Translations under genes and position numbers: made by a program
The notes under the pieces: generated by a model
Told to the model about the DNA's origin: nothing
The model's input: only the letters and a program-made list of their open reading frames with translations
The model's database searches: none
Part shown: positions 1 through 11,310 of the stretch, piece after piece
Layout: every line of letters begins with the position of its first letter
Numbering within the stretch: the stretch's first letter is position 1
Source: Paroedura picta
Lineage: Eukaryota > Chordata > Lepidosauria > Squamata > Gekkonidae
Direction: 5' to 3'
Assembly (NCBI RefSeq): GCF_049243985.1
Contig: NC_135379.1
Span: forward strand, 8,710,001-8,774,000
Length of the DNA stretch: 64,000 nucleotides

Positions 1-1230
1 TCTAAGTTCCTTCTAAGTTACAAGAGAAAATCTGGCTCGTGCATGTTGAGCCACTCCTAACTCCGTCAGCAGACAAAATGCAAAAGCAGGGAGAGGACAA
101 AGCCCTTCTTCTTGCTGTCCAGGAGGTAGTGGGTGTTGCTTCCCTGAAACAAAGACCCCAGGTGAGTCACTGAGAACACGCCCAGGCATGCCTTTCTCCT
201 GCAACCACTAGCGTCTCTGTTGAGCACACAACCTGGAGACTTTTAAGCTTTGCAGCACAGGGCCCTACAATAGAGGCCCTTCTCCAAATGACATGCTAAT
301 TGCACTTCAACCCAGGGGATCCCCAAGTCCCATCTGGGACTGGCATCCCAAGGGACAGGTACTCCATAGCAAGGAGACTGTTTGAAGTGAACAACCGTTC
401 TCCAGAGAGTGCCACAATGAAAACCTGAGCCATGGTTGAGTGGGAGAGTCTTTTTTGGGAGCCCTGTCTCTGCCCAGTGTGGGAAACAAGAAGCCCTCCC
501 ACTTTCCCTGCTGAATTGCACTGTGGTATAAATTTCTTGGCCACACCAGGGCCCACCACAACAGCAACTGCGCCCGCACTTTTGTTGTGGCCTCATTTGT
601 GGCTCTCCCTCACCCGGCATCCATGCTAATTAATTTTGATGGTGGCTTGTCATCTTGCCTTGTCATCTGCTGTTGTCCGTCTTGCAAACTGTTAACCTGC
701 TGTCTGCTGCCTATGTTGATGCTCCAGTGCTGTTGAGGTTCTTGTTACTTTGATGCTACTGTTCTGTTGTCATTTCAGTAGACCTGTGGGATGCTTCAAG
801 AGCCTGTTGATATAATGTGCATTTAAAAAAAAGAACCCTCAAATAATACACAGAATATTGTTTTATTTATTTAAATTTATATCCCACTTTTCTCCGGTCA
901 TGAAACTCAAGGTGGCTTACTAGTGCAAAGCTCTGGGGGAAACAGGCATGTTGCGGCCCTCTGGTGGCAAGAAATGGCACTGTGGGCAGAGTGGAAAATG
1001 GTACTTTTGCAGGCAAAGCTATCTTGTTTGCATATTTGGGAGGAATTAAATATTTGCTTCTCTACAATGTGTGTGTCACTGATCAAACTAAAGCATTTAT
1101 CGTCGTGACTGAATTAGCATACTGCTGGGTTGGGCCTGACTTCAATTAATAGAGTTAAAGATAGCAAAAAAAGATCGAAAGACTTCTGTAGCCTGCTAAA
1201 TGGTAAGAGTAAGAACAGCAACCCTGCATA
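1..1230. other. Intergenic, no gene seen
   Basis: No credible exon. A reverse LINE tail occurs at about 855-925 (TTTATTTAAATTTATATCCC ACTTTTCTCC). The rest is unassigned. Confidence 0.5.
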
Positions 1231-1399
1231 GGTAACTTCTGTTTGTTTGTTTTTGAGAACAGAGCACACACGAAAAGAGTCGGTGTCACTTAGAAGTCTG
1301 CTGTACAAAGTTGGCGTCGTTTTGCGATGACCGACGGAAGTTCGACTGAAGTTAGAACCCAAGGAGCTGGTGCAGAAATACGAGTTTGGTTCTGAATGT

Positions 1400-2375
1400 T
1401 GGTTATCTTCTGGTTGCTACTGGAGGAGAAGTGTTTCCCGGTCGTCTCTGCAGGTCCTCCAGGTTCTTCTGGACATTCCACAACGTGGTGACGTTCTGCT
1501 GGAGCTGCTCAACTTTGGCATCCTTCAGTTTCTGGTTGATCACACTGGTCAACCCGGCAGACCCAAGCATACATGGCAGGCTCAGAAAGACTTCCTTTTC
1601 AATGCTGTATGTTCCCTTCACCATGGTGGATTCTGGGTCAGCTCTGCAAAGGTTTTTCATTATGGTCTCTAGCTGGTTGGCAACGCTTATGCCGATGGCT
1701 CAGTTAATGTAGGCTCTAGGCTCTACGTACGATTACTCCATAGGCTCTGACGACCACCTGTTTGTGAACCTCTTTCCAGTTCTAAGGATCTTGGTCAGGT
1801 CTCATTGGCAGGGTTCAGGTCCTGGAGAGAAACCCTGGCCCGGTTGATGCCTCTCCAAACAGGTATGCTCGAGTCCCTGTGTTCTCCTAAGATCGAGCTG
1901 TGTCAGCTGGAGAGGTGGACACCCAATTTTTCCACCATCAGGTAATGAAACAGTGTCAAGGTTGCACCCATTGCCAATGACGTGATGCTTGGGCAGGCCA
2001 CTCCGATTCCACATGACGTATGTCAGGATGTCCATTGAGTTGGACACAACCAAGACGATACAGTCTGAACTGTACTTCACCACCTGGGGGATGATGAACT
2101 TGAAGATATTCATTTTCCTCTGGACTAGGTCAAGATGGCTATCCCCTTCTTGCTCGCAGATTCTGGCAGAATCCACAACGAACTTGTAATTGGCCATGAG
2201 AGCATAGTCTTTGTCCACAACAATCTTACAAGTGTGAAAAGACCTCCATGCTGCAAGTCCACCATTTCTCCTTTCAGTCTGTCTTCCATAACATCAGCTA
2301 AGGCCAGTTCAGCTCAGAGATTGGGACATTGATTGCACAAGCCATGTCAATTTGACCAACGCTGTGAGAAGTGAG
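1400..2375 (-). pseudogene. LDHB: Processed pseudogene of lactate dehydrogenase B
   Basis: An intronless minus-strand copy of an LDHB mRNA. Recognisable blocks in order: VGQIDMACA (from about 2372), the EMVDLQHGG region (about 2280), [17 protein letters not shown] then [20 protein letters not shown] and NSMDILTYV (2218-1980), [15 protein letters not shown], then [37 protein letters not shown] and [13 protein letters not shown] (1660-1450). [12 protein letters not shown] is the B-chain type. About the first 25-30 residues are absent, several frame breaks and stops occur, and the normal stop after DL is lost. Former 3' UTR may extend to about 1240, where A-rich sequence occurs on the minus strand. 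Absence of introns indicates LINE-mediated retrocopying. Confidence 0.9.
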
Positions 2376-2449
2376 TGGTAGGGAAGGGGCTGCTCTCCCA
2401 TGGCTCCTCCTAGTGGCTATAATAATAGATTAGGCCTAAGGATATGCCT

Positions 2450-2680
2450 AATGTGTTTTTTGGGTTACTTGGCAGAGGCTGTTCTGCAGAGTTGTGACCT
2501 TCTCAGGCAAGAAGGTCCTTTGCCTACCATAAACCGTAGGTATTTGTCCCTTGCCTACCATAAACCCTAAGTATTTTAACTCCTGGAAGTCTGCTTGGCT
2601 CTTTCTTGGGTTAACATGTAGTCCTGCCTTCCGCAAGTCCCCTAATACCTGCATATCAGCCCGGATTCCTGCCACCAAGC
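2450..2680 (-). mobile_element. Retroelement reverse-transcriptase fragment (LTR-type, fossil)
   Basis: A short minus-strand stretch reads like the end of a reverse-transcriptase palm region (a KYLGFMVGKG-type block), typical of Ty3/gypsy-like or endogenous-retroviral pol. It is an isolated, broken remnant. No terminal repeats, gag or env were recognised nearby. The family cannot be fixed more precisely from so short a piece. Confidence 0.45.
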
Positions 2681-2979
2681 TGCAGCATGGCTTCAGACTG
2701 ACTGGGGGTGGGAAGGGTTCTCTTGTCCTGTCCCATTGACTTTGCCCCTTCTTTGCTGACCCCGTTCTTTGCCGACCTTGGGGTGGGCATTGTGAGACTG
2801 CTCTGCTGGCACGGTGGGTCACTGGGACATCCAGGCTCCTGGCCTGGAAAACCGAGAGGGCTGCCGGAGCTGGGAGATCTGGACAGTCCCCCACCGTAGT
2901 GACCTTGTTTGCCTTGGTTGCTGGTGTGGCAATGGGTGTAATCAGCTTTTCCTTCAGACAAGCCATGTAGTCTTCAGGC

Positions 2980-3460
2980 TTGGGTGCCTTGGGCCAGCTG
3001 CAGAGGAAGGGGAAGCAGGAGGCGATGTTGCAGCCCTGCCACCAGCATGGCTAACTTTTGAAGGTCAGAAATGGAAGCATTCCTGCCCTGCTGCTTCCCT
3101 CCCCCCCCCTCAGAAAAACCCCACAAAAATTATATTGAAACATTTCAAACGTATTCTGTATCTTTGAACTCTAGTCTACGCTTTGATTTGGGACACTTGT
3201 GCTGGAAATTCCAGGCAAGCAGATTTCTGCAGTCCTATTTCCTTTTCGGAACCCATTTGTATGACACATTTTCATTGTTAATTTAAACTTCACACTTCTT
3301 CAGAGAGAGTTTCACAATCTCATTTAGGGCTATGGAGGAACATGAAAGAGTCTTTCTTGATCAGATGCTTTTCAAAGAGGCGAGATCTTTACCGCGTGCT
3401 GCTTGAGCCCGTTTCCATGGAACAGGGATGCATGAGACCGTTTTTGTTGGGAGGAGGATA
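2980..3460. other. Intergenic, unassigned
   Basis: Contains a C-run followed by a unique AT-rich stretch. No gene or clear repeat recognised. Confidence 0.4.
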
Positions 3461-3465
3461 TGTAG

Positions 3466-3668
3466 GGTAGGTTGCCAACTCCAGAGGGAGAAACTCCTGG
3501 AGATTTGAGGATGCAGCCTAAGGAGGGCAGAGTTTGGGCAGCAGAGGGACTTCAGTGGGTTGGAATGCCGTACTGTCAACCCTCTGAAGTTGCCAGTTTC
3601 TCCGGGGGGGGGGAACTGATTGGCTGTAATTCCAGGAGATTCCAGGCCCATCAGCTTGGCCACTCTAG
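3466..3668 (+). repeat. MITE-like repeat of the GGTTGCCAACTCCAG family
   Basis: Begins GGTTGCCAACTCCAG and carries the family's typical landmarks: the CCTGGAGATTTG-type block, GGGACTTCAGTGGG, and TTCCAGGAGATTCCAGG. Other copies occur at 11744, 18560, 20070 and 44030. Confidence 0.65.
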
Positions 3669-3713
3669 GTACTATACAAGATGTTAATGGGGTTCAGAGG
3701 GTATAGGAGCCGT

Positions 3714-4766
3714 GCAGCAGGCAATAGTAAGTGAAAGAACCAGTGTGGCCCAGTATCCCGCCTGGACCTGGGTGACTGTGAGTCAGGCTCAACCTAACCT
3801 GTCTCATGTTGGAATGTGCAAGATCTGTAGTGTGCATGATTCAGAAGCATATGAAGAATATCCTGCAGGGGGCGTCAGAGGATATGTTTATTTAGCATAG
3901 TTAAAATAGGGACCTCCTGATAAGGTTTCAAATAATGTTCTCCAGCATCCTGATTGACCCATGTGGAGGTTTCCTGCTCCTTTGAACACACCTCCTCCCA
4001 GGTTGCCCTCACAACAGACTGAATAAGACTATGGAACAATTAGATAGATGGTTAGAACTCTTTTCTTTCTATACCATGTTGTTCCTTTTCATAATAAAAC
4101 TATATTTTCAGCTTACTGGTACTCTGCCCTTCTTTGCGTCTTTAAACTCTGCCAACATCTCACAGGGTTGTTGTGAGGATCAATGGGATCGTCTCATTCA
4201 TCTATGCATTTGCATTTATATCCCACTTTTCTCCCATAGTTGGGACTCAAAGTGGTGGGAGGACATCGTTCTCCCTCATACCATCTTGAGAACCTTCGAA
4301 GGGGAGTAGGATATAAGAGAAAGAAATAGGTGAGAAGAATGGATGCGATTGTGTTCTACATAGATGAACCAGATGGCATCAGATTTCATACAGAGTTTTC
4401 ATCTCTGCTGCTGTTACCAACTAGCTGCCTCTCCTTGGGGGAGGGCGTAAGGAACATCTGCATTGGGGTTGAATAGCGCTCCCACATTACCTCTTTTGTA
4501 TCATTGTGCTTCTCCCCCACCCTCCAAAAAAACAACAACCCTGCTTTGGTCCAATCCTTTTCCACATCAGTGGTGTTTCCCTTCCTTGATGGCTTCTTTT
4601 TTTCTCCACTGAACAAACAAGAGGACTATTTCTAGCCTTTTTTCTGAAAACAGGTGTAGCAGGAGGCAATAGTAAGTGAAAGAAGCAGTGTGGCCCAGTA
4701 TTCCGCCTGGACCTGGGTGACTGTGAGTAAGTCTCAACCTAACCTGTCTCATTTTGGAATGTGCAT
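3714..4766 (+). repeat. Direct repeat pair (3714-3822 and 4660-4766)
   Basis: Two segments of about 107 bp, roughly 950 bp apart, match at about 93 percent, both running from GCAATAGTAAGTGAAAGAA to TGGAATGTGCA. Sequence on each side differs. They may be two insertions of one short element or a local duplication; the family is not recognised. Confidence 0.8.
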
Positions 4767-4990
4767 GTTGGCTCTGAGTCTAGCAGGACTGTGACTAGTC
4801 CAAGCTGGCTGCATGGGAAGGACTCAAGCCCAGTTCTCCAGATTGGAAGCTGCCTTGGGTAGCTGCTACATGGCAGCCCTGTTTCAACAGAGGTTTTAAT
4901 CTCAGTGGAAGTTAATGAGCAGCCAGGCTGATGATGAGCACAACAGTAAAGTGGTAGAGGCTTTAAATTGATTTAATTTAGATGAATGTG

Positions 4991-5197
4991 TAAGGTGACC
5001 AGATTTTAACACTGGTAAAGCGGGACACTATTGACCGAGGGGGTTCTTGATTAAAAATTTGGTCTATATGGAGCAACAAAAAGTTTCGTAGAATGCAAAA
5101 ATATTATTGTAATATATATATTTTAATTTCAACATAAGTACAATTTGCCGGGTGCCCCCAAGTGTCCCTCCAAAAGTGGGACAATCTGGTCACCTTA
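4991..5197. mobile_element. hAT-like nonautonomous DNA transposon (TAAGGTGACCAGA ends)
   Basis: Inverted termini TAAGGTGACCAGA / TCTGGTCACCTTA. Flanking octamers TGAATGTG (4983-4990) and TGAATGCG (5198-5205) differ by one base, fitting an 8-bp hAT target duplication. There is no coding capacity. Confidence 0.75.
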
Positions 5198-5239
5198 TGA
5201 ATGCGTGAAGCCACCTTCTACTGAATCAAATCCTTAGTC

Positions 5240-5679
5240 CAGCCTTTGTCAACTTTTCTACTATTGAGAAACTCAATTCTTCAGGCTTCAAGAAACCCCA
5301 GAAGGGGTGAGATCCTGCAGAAAACGGTTGGGAGGCCTAGCTGTAGATACACCCCAAAGAGGCCCCTTCCCGCCACCTCCAAGCCCATCACTGGCCATTT
5401 TGGAAACGGTGGGTGGGTCTACTCAACCATATATGGTCATGCCACCCGATCAATGTTTAACAACTTATATTAAAAATTAACTTCCAGCCGTTTGAGAAAC
5501 CCTTCAAGAGCTGTCAAGAACCCCTAAGGCAGGGGTAGTCAGACTGCGGCCCTCCAGATGTCCATGGACTACAATTCCCAGAAGCCCCTGCCAGCATTTG
5601 TAGTCAATGGACATTTGGAGGGCTGCAGTTTGACTACCCCTGCCCTAAGGTGTCATGAAACTCTGGTTGAGGAATCCTG
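5240..5679. mobile_element. hAT-like nonautonomous element (CAGGCTTTCTCAACC family), host of a nested hAT
   Basis: Starts CAGCCTTTGTCAAC and ends GGTTGAGGAATCCTG. The flanks CCTTAGTC and CCTTAGAA match at 6 of 8 positions. It is interrupted at 5530-5642 by a younger hAT. Same family as 9216-9756, 31470-31806 and 56123-56442. Confidence 0.75.
5530..5642. mobile_element. hAT nonautonomous element (CAGGGGTAGTC family), nested
   Basis: Palindromic element with termini CAGGGGTAGTC / GACTACCCCTG and exact 8-bp target duplication CCCTAAGG (5522-5529 and 5643-5650). It sits inside an older hAT element. Confidence 0.92.
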
Positions 5680-5689
5680 CCTTAGAAGA

Positions 5690-5855
5690 TCAAAGTCAGT
5701 ATTGACTGCTAGATCGGCAGCAGATTTCTGGGATCCCAGGGTAAGGTCTTTCACATCACCTACTGCCTAGTACTTTTTAAGTGGAGATGCTGGGGAATGA
5801 ACCTGAGAACTTCTGCATACTAAGCAGACGCTCTACCACAGAGTCCTGGCCCCTT
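5690..5855 (-). repeat. tRNA-derived SINE, minus strand
   Basis: Read on the minus strand, the head near 5855 has an A-box-like GTGGTAGAGCGTCTGC and a B-box-like GGTTCATTCCC, followed by the body. A related body part is the target of the insertion at 26126-26473. Confidence 0.7.
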
Positions 5856-6164
5856 CCCTGCTTAGCAGAAGAAGCATGCAATATGGTTCTCACCGGTGTG
5901 GTGGATGAACTGTGCCCAGTTCCAGTTTCTTGCTTGAGGTGTCCAGATCCGTGTGCCCCTCTGAAGCTGTGGTTTTTCCCTCCCCCTCCCCCCATGGGAA
6001 TGGCTCTGAGTAATTTGGAGATCTTGAGACTCCACTTACAGAGGTTCTTGGTCCTAGTGCTGAAGTGGGCCAGCCCTTCCCCTTTAGTTGAAGATGGCCC
6101 CTGTAGTCCCCAAGCGAGCGGCCTGTTAGATGTTCCCTGAACAAACGCAAGTGACTTCTGCAGC

Positions 6165-6400
6165 TCCAAAAGATATTATTACATTTTTAATGAAGAGACT
6201 TGTTTCCATCATGCAATGGCGTCTAAAAGGTCATCGTCAATCTGTCACCAGGGTAATGAGCTAATTGCTCAGGATGACAGCCTTATCTCTTTTAAAGCGT
6301 GGTTGTGCGCTGAAAACGGCAGATTCCAAATTATCGTGCTTTCGTTATCATCACAAGACAGTTTTAAAACTCCTTAAGGCTTTGCTAGCGCTTAGCACAC
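6165..6400. other. Repeat-free intergenic stretch, possible conserved noncoding element
   Basis: No repeat similarity. Rich in TAAT/ATTA and TAATTG cores, ACATTTTTAATGAAG and GTTATCATCACAAGAC, the texture typical of vertebrate enhancers. This is inference from composition only. Confidence 0.3.
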
Positions 6401-6512
6401 TGGGTGGGTCTTTGTAAGCGTTGCGGGGGCTGTTGGATAAAGAGGCTGTACTTGTGGATGGTGCCTTTACAGATATTTGAAAGAGTTTCATCGAAATCAA
6501 AAGGACGTAGAG

Positions 6513-6763
6513 CAGCGGTTCTCAACAGCCCTAATGCTGTGACCCCTACAGCAGGGGCGGCGGTGCGCATGCGCATAGGGGTGCATGCGCCAGCACATGC
6601 GCATGTGCATGCACCACCACCGCAGTGGCAATCGCTGTGGTGCTGGCCTCCTCCGCACAGTCTTGGTGAGTTCTGAGGTGGTGCGCCATGCCACGGCTGC
6701 AACCCCCAGGAAGGGGCCAAACGATCCCTCAAGGGGTCACGACCCCCATGTTGAGAACTACTG
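6513..6763. mobile_element. hAT nonautonomous element (CAGTGGTTCTCAAC family)
   Basis: Termini CAGCGGTTCTCAAC / GTTGAGAACTACTG with perfect 8-bp target duplication ACGTAGAG (6505-6512, 6764-6771). The middle is GC- and CpG-rich, with alternating GCATGCGCA-type sequence. Confidence 0.92.
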
Positions 6764-6786
6764 ACGTAGAGGGATGAGTGTTAGGA

Positions 6787-7190
6787 TTCTAGAATCATAG
6801 AATAATAGAGTTGGAAGGGACCTCATGGGTCATCTAATCCAATCCCCTGTACTATGCAGGACACCCACAACCCTATCGCTCATCCACTGTAACCTGCCAC
6901 CCCTTTGCCTTCACAGAATCAGCCTCTCCGTCAGATGGCTATCCAGCCTCTGTTAAAAAATTTCCAAAGATGGAGAACCCACCACCTCCTGAGGAAGCCT
7001 GTTCCACTGAGAAACCGCTCTGAGTGTCAGGAACGTCTTCCGGATGTTTAGACGGAATTTCTTTTGAATTAATTTCATCCCATTTGTTCTGGTCCACACC
7101 TCTGGGGCAAGAGAGAACAACTCTGCTCCATCCTCTGTATGATGCTCTTCTGTAAGGGTGTGCCTGGGAGAAAGTGCTACCTGGTCACAG
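6787..7190 (-). mobile_element. CR1 LINE 3' end, minus strand
   Basis: The left edge has the CR1 3' terminus in reverse (AGAATCATAGAAT, then GTTGGAAGGGACC). The minus-strand reading frame around 6955-7090 gives the typical CR1 ORF2 C terminus, with FRLNIRKTFLTLRAVSQWNR and LPQEVVGSPSLEIF. 5'-truncated. Confidence 0.9.
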
Positions 7191-7199
7191 CTGATTAAT

Positions 7200-8520
7200 G
7201 GGACCTGGCAAATCATAACTGCCAGATAGATCTGAGTTGGCAACAGGACTCTCTGATGTCCCTGGTCACGGTCTTCCATGTTCTTCAGCCCTCCCTTCCC
7301 TTTCTCTTTTGTTTTTGGAAGCAAATTCTCTCCTGTCATGGTGATGAATTTCTCTCCCTAACAAGTGCCCTTTCAACGCATAGCCAAAGTCCAATTTCTA
7401 TCTTGCCGGTATCTTTGAAAACAAGCGGTCTGTTTCCTCAGCACTGCTAGCTGGAGCTGGAGGCAAATATTGATAGATCATGACAGTGTTTAATTTATTT
7501 CATCGTTGGAGATTGATCTCCTTCCTCGGCCTCCACTAGCACTGGCTCTGGGCCCAGAAAGATCTCTTAATTTGTTATCTTTAAGGTGTCACCTCATTCC
7601 AAGGGGGAGGAGGTGGGGGGTAAGAAGTCCGAAATACGAAATTCCTCCGATGCACAGAGAGTATTTCCTATGCAATTGAGTCTTAACTGTGGTCCTGGTG
7701 TTGGAAGAAGCACGGTCGGCTGAGGGGTGACGAACTGAAGCAGCAGATAAGAGACTGGGACAAATTCATCGACTGAAAGCTGGAGGGAAGGATATTGATT
7801 ACTGGCTCCCCTTTGACGCTTGGTCTGCCTGTCAAGGATTGCAAGACTCTCCTCTGCTTTGACACAGAGGCACCTGGCAGAATGGGGAAGACGGAGGGCT
7901 ATAAAACAAAGCCCATCTGCAGCATTGTACGGAGTACAAGAGTGGAGAGACGTCGGGGAAACCTAGTGATGAATGGTCAGATGGTCTGGTTATCCTCAAG
8001 GGATACTAGCTTGATTTTTTTGGGGGGGGTTTCTTTGCTCCTGAGCTTAATTTGCATTGATGGCTTCTTCCCAAGCTGCTATCTCACACTCACAAAAGAA
8101 AGCAACGCCCCAAGGATTGGGCAATGTGACATTCCAAAGCGCTGATAACATTTATCGATGTGACTGTCTCATCACACCTATTTTAATTACAACATGATGT
8201 GAACTCGGTAGAATTAGGCCAGGTCCTTCAGGGCTGGTTCATGGGGTATGTATTTATAGTGTTATCTTAAATACATATACTTGTGAGTAAGCCTTGTGGC
8301 ATTCTTCAGGATTAGCAATATTTCCAAGAGAGACCAAGTCAGCCAATTTTAGCTTAGATCTCTCCAGATTTTGGGCTGGACTGCCACCCAAGCAGGGGAG
8401 AACATTGACTCCCCCACCCCCCACCTTTTTCCCCGATCTTAGGAACCCCAGATCTAATTCTGATCCCACTGGAAGAAGAGTGCAAGTTGTCCATCTGGTC
8501 TTTATTTAGGCTAGAAGTGA
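7200..8520. other. Intergenic, unassigned
   Basis: No exon-like signal. Short T and G runs; possible reverse LINE or CR1 extension at the left edge. Nothing else identified. Confidence 0.4.
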
Positions 8521-8524
8521 TTAT

Positions 8525-8715
8525 ATCCATGCTTGGCTCTTCTGGCCCTTTCTAGCATACCCAGGGAAATGCCAACTGCCACTTTGTAGTCGGGAGGCAA
8601 ATTTACTCCAGGCCATCATCAGGGAATGGTCACTGAAGGTGGGCAGGTTGTTGTGAATTTCCTGCATCCTGCAAGGGGTTGGACTAGATGACCCTAGAGG
8701 TCACCTGCCAACTAC
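8525..8715 (+). mobile_element. CR1 LINE 3' fragment, plus strand
   Basis: Contains GGTTGGACTAGATGACCCT and ends at ATGATTCTATG, the CR1 3' signature. The upstream part matches 27060-27290. Confidence 0.8.
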
Positions 8716-9215
8716 ATGATTCTATGTCTGGGTGACTCATTGAAGTCATGGAAATATCTTGATGGGTTAGCCGTAGCACGGCATCTGATCTAGCCTATAG
8801 CATCTGACTTGGACGCCCTTCCTCTAATAGCTGGGTGATGAGGAAAAGGCACTCTGCACATGTTCTCTGGCACTCTTAATACCTACTTTCTGTGCTTCTT
8901 GGTCACCACCATGGCCAATTTTTTAAAGGGCCAACCTTATCAGCGGCACCAGGCTGAGGGTGCTCAACGTAGCTATGATCTAAGGTCAGTGGGTAAACCA
9001 GGCTGCGCTTATCTGACTGTTGACCTTCAGGGCAGTGTCCTAGAATCAAATAGACTGCCTGTTTGCCTCTCTGGTGAGTCAGGATTCAGGGCGGTTAGTG
9101 AATTTATCACCATTCAATGCTAGATCCTATGTTGTACAGAAGACCTTTTATGATATTCTTCGTAGCTAACACGTTATCTTATCCCGCTAGCTTCAAGCCC
9201 ATTCGCACCTTAGAG

Positions 9216-9756
9216 CAGGCTTTCTCAACCAGGTTTTCGTGAAACCCTGAGGCTTCCTGATGACCCCGGAAGGGTTTCCTGAATGGGAGGGAGTTAAATA
9301 ATTTTAAAATATATTTCCTAAATTCGTTAAACATGTGTCCGGTCATATGACTGCAACGTCAACGCTCTCAAGCTACTTACAGTCACTTTCCCTTTCCTGT
9401 CCCCTTAACAGACACCCTGTGAGGGAGGGGGAGGTTGAGAGAGCCCTGATATTAGTGAAGAAGAAGAAGAAGAAGAGTTGGTTCTTATATGCCGCTTTTC
9501 TCTACCCAAAGGAGGCTCGAAATGGCTTTCATTAGCCTTCCCTTTCTTCTCCCCACCACAGACACCCTGGGAGGTGGGTGAGGCTGAGAGAAGCCTGATA
9601 TTCCTGCTCGGTCAGAACAGCTTTATCAGGGCTGTGACTAGCCCAAGGTCATCCCACTGGCTGCACGGGGGGGAGGGAGTGGGGAATCAAACCCGGCTCA
9701 CCAGATTAGAAGCCCACACTCCTAATCAATACACCAAACTAGCTCGAGAAAGGCTG
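9216..9756. mobile_element. hAT-like element (CAGGCTTTCTCAACC family) carrying a nested SINE
   Basis: Starts CAGGCTTTCTCAACC and ends GAGAAAGGCTG. Exact 8-bp target duplication CCTTAGAG at 9208-9215 and 9757-9764. A minus-strand tRNA-type SINE fills much of the interior. Confidence 0.88.
9385..9745 (-). repeat. tRNA-derived SINE, minus strand, with GAA-repeat tail
   Basis: The family has a tRNA-like head (GGTGTAGTGGTTAGG-type A box, GGTTCGATTCC-type B box), a body with the CACAGACACCCTGNGAGG landmark, and a (GAA)n tail near the TTCTTATATGCC motif. The tail lies at 9460-9477. A partial second copy of the body seems to sit at 9385-9455. Confidence 0.8.
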
Positions 9757-9764
9757 CCTTAGAG

Positions 9765-10990
9765 AGTAACAAGATTTCAAGAGTCAAACCTCCCTTGGTC
9801 AGATAGGCAGTAAAACGCCAAATCCTCCTACCAGGAGGCAACATCAGGGAAGGCCACGGCACTGGTGAAGGACAGAGAAGGACCCTGAGGCCAGGTTTTA
9901 ACTCAGGCACAAGCTCCTTAGCACCTTACCTAGTTCGTCCAGCCTGTGCCCTGCCTTCTTCCTAGGCAGCTATTCCTTTGGGACGCTGAAACGCCCGAGT
10001 CCCCCACCCCCTCTGTTTGCCTGCCAGATGCTCACACCTCCCTCCTTTCTGGACCGTCTGCCTGCAAAGCAGCAACTCATCCACTAGCAACAGCAGTGCC
10101 CTGACTGCTTGTGACGGAGATGTTTGCTTGGCTGGCCGGCTCATCTCTCTCTCTCTCTCTGTGTCAAGGGAAAGACTGTTAATTCAGCTGTTCTGCTTGG
10201 CTGGCGTTTAAACATCTATATTGGGATGATAATTGATGTGGGGGAAGATTTTACGCAATGTCAGACCTTGACCAAATGTTTTCCATTTACGTGGCAAGAA
10301 CTGTAGGAAATAAGGAAATGACTAATTCACCTGCTGCTACAGCTGTCAACAGGTCTTCTTTCATTCCACCCAAATCTTTTGTGCTTGCCACAGTTGCAAT
10401 TCCTACCTACGGAAATACGCCGCACATCACCCTTTTTCTGTTACATTAATCCGACCAGTCTTGTTTCTTTAAAAGGCGTATTATGACGTAAAGGACTTGG
10501 ATAAAGAGAGCTCTTTTTTTTTGTCCTCTCCTCCTGAAATATTTTTGGCATTCAATGAAGGTGACAGGCAGTCAGTTCGAAACAGAGAAAAGAGGAACTC
10601 ACTGGCACTAGATGCACGGTTGGCTTTTTATTTTAAGATGCCTGGAAGAGAAAGAGAAAACATTACAGAGGAGAAAAATGGTCAGTGACTATTAGCCATT
10701 AGGACTAAGGAGAACGTTGATGTTCAGTAGCAAGATTTGTTATCAAAAATAGACGTCTCTGGACTATTGGATGGAGAAATGAGATCTGAGTGAGAGGGGT
10801 AACAAGTGAGATCTCTGCCTATGGATACCAGGTATTTCCTCCAGGAATACTCATACAGAGGCAAAATCTGAAATAAAATAAAAGGATTTTTATTGAAAAA
10901 TAAATTTAAACCTAACACACTTGAGCATGCTTTAAACTAACACAAAAACGCAAGAGGAAAGTAAAGAGTTGAGACGAGTGCATTTGGAGG
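9765..10990. other. Intergenic, mostly unique sequence
   Basis: A TC-repeat at 10145-10160. The remainder (10200-10720) shows no known repeat or coding pattern. Confidence 0.4.
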
Positions 10991-10999
10991 TATGAACTT

Positions 11000-11310
11000 T
11001 GGGTCAGAGAAAGATTAATAGCAACATTTTAAAATCTTGTAATGCCCTATTTTTATCTTGTAATGATCCAGCCCCCTGGATTAATAGGATCATCTACTTA
11101 GGCCCGAGGCTGGAACCGTTATTGGCTTTTAAGAGGTTAAGGGATTATGATGCCGCCTATCTATTACTACTTGTATTGTTTAACCGATTTTTGTGAGCTT
11201 TTATATTGTCATTTTTGCTGTTTAATATTAATATTGTTTAATATTGCAAATCGCCACGAGGCGGTCTGTTGTGAGTGGCGGTATAAAAGTCTAAATATGA
11301 ATAAATAACA
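11000..11310 (+). mobile_element. LINE 3' end (L2-like), plus strand
   Basis: Ends with the tail type GGCGGTATAAAAGTCTAAAT followed by AATAAATAA, preceded by a degraded 3' coding/UTR region. Subfamily not determined. Confidence 0.6.
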
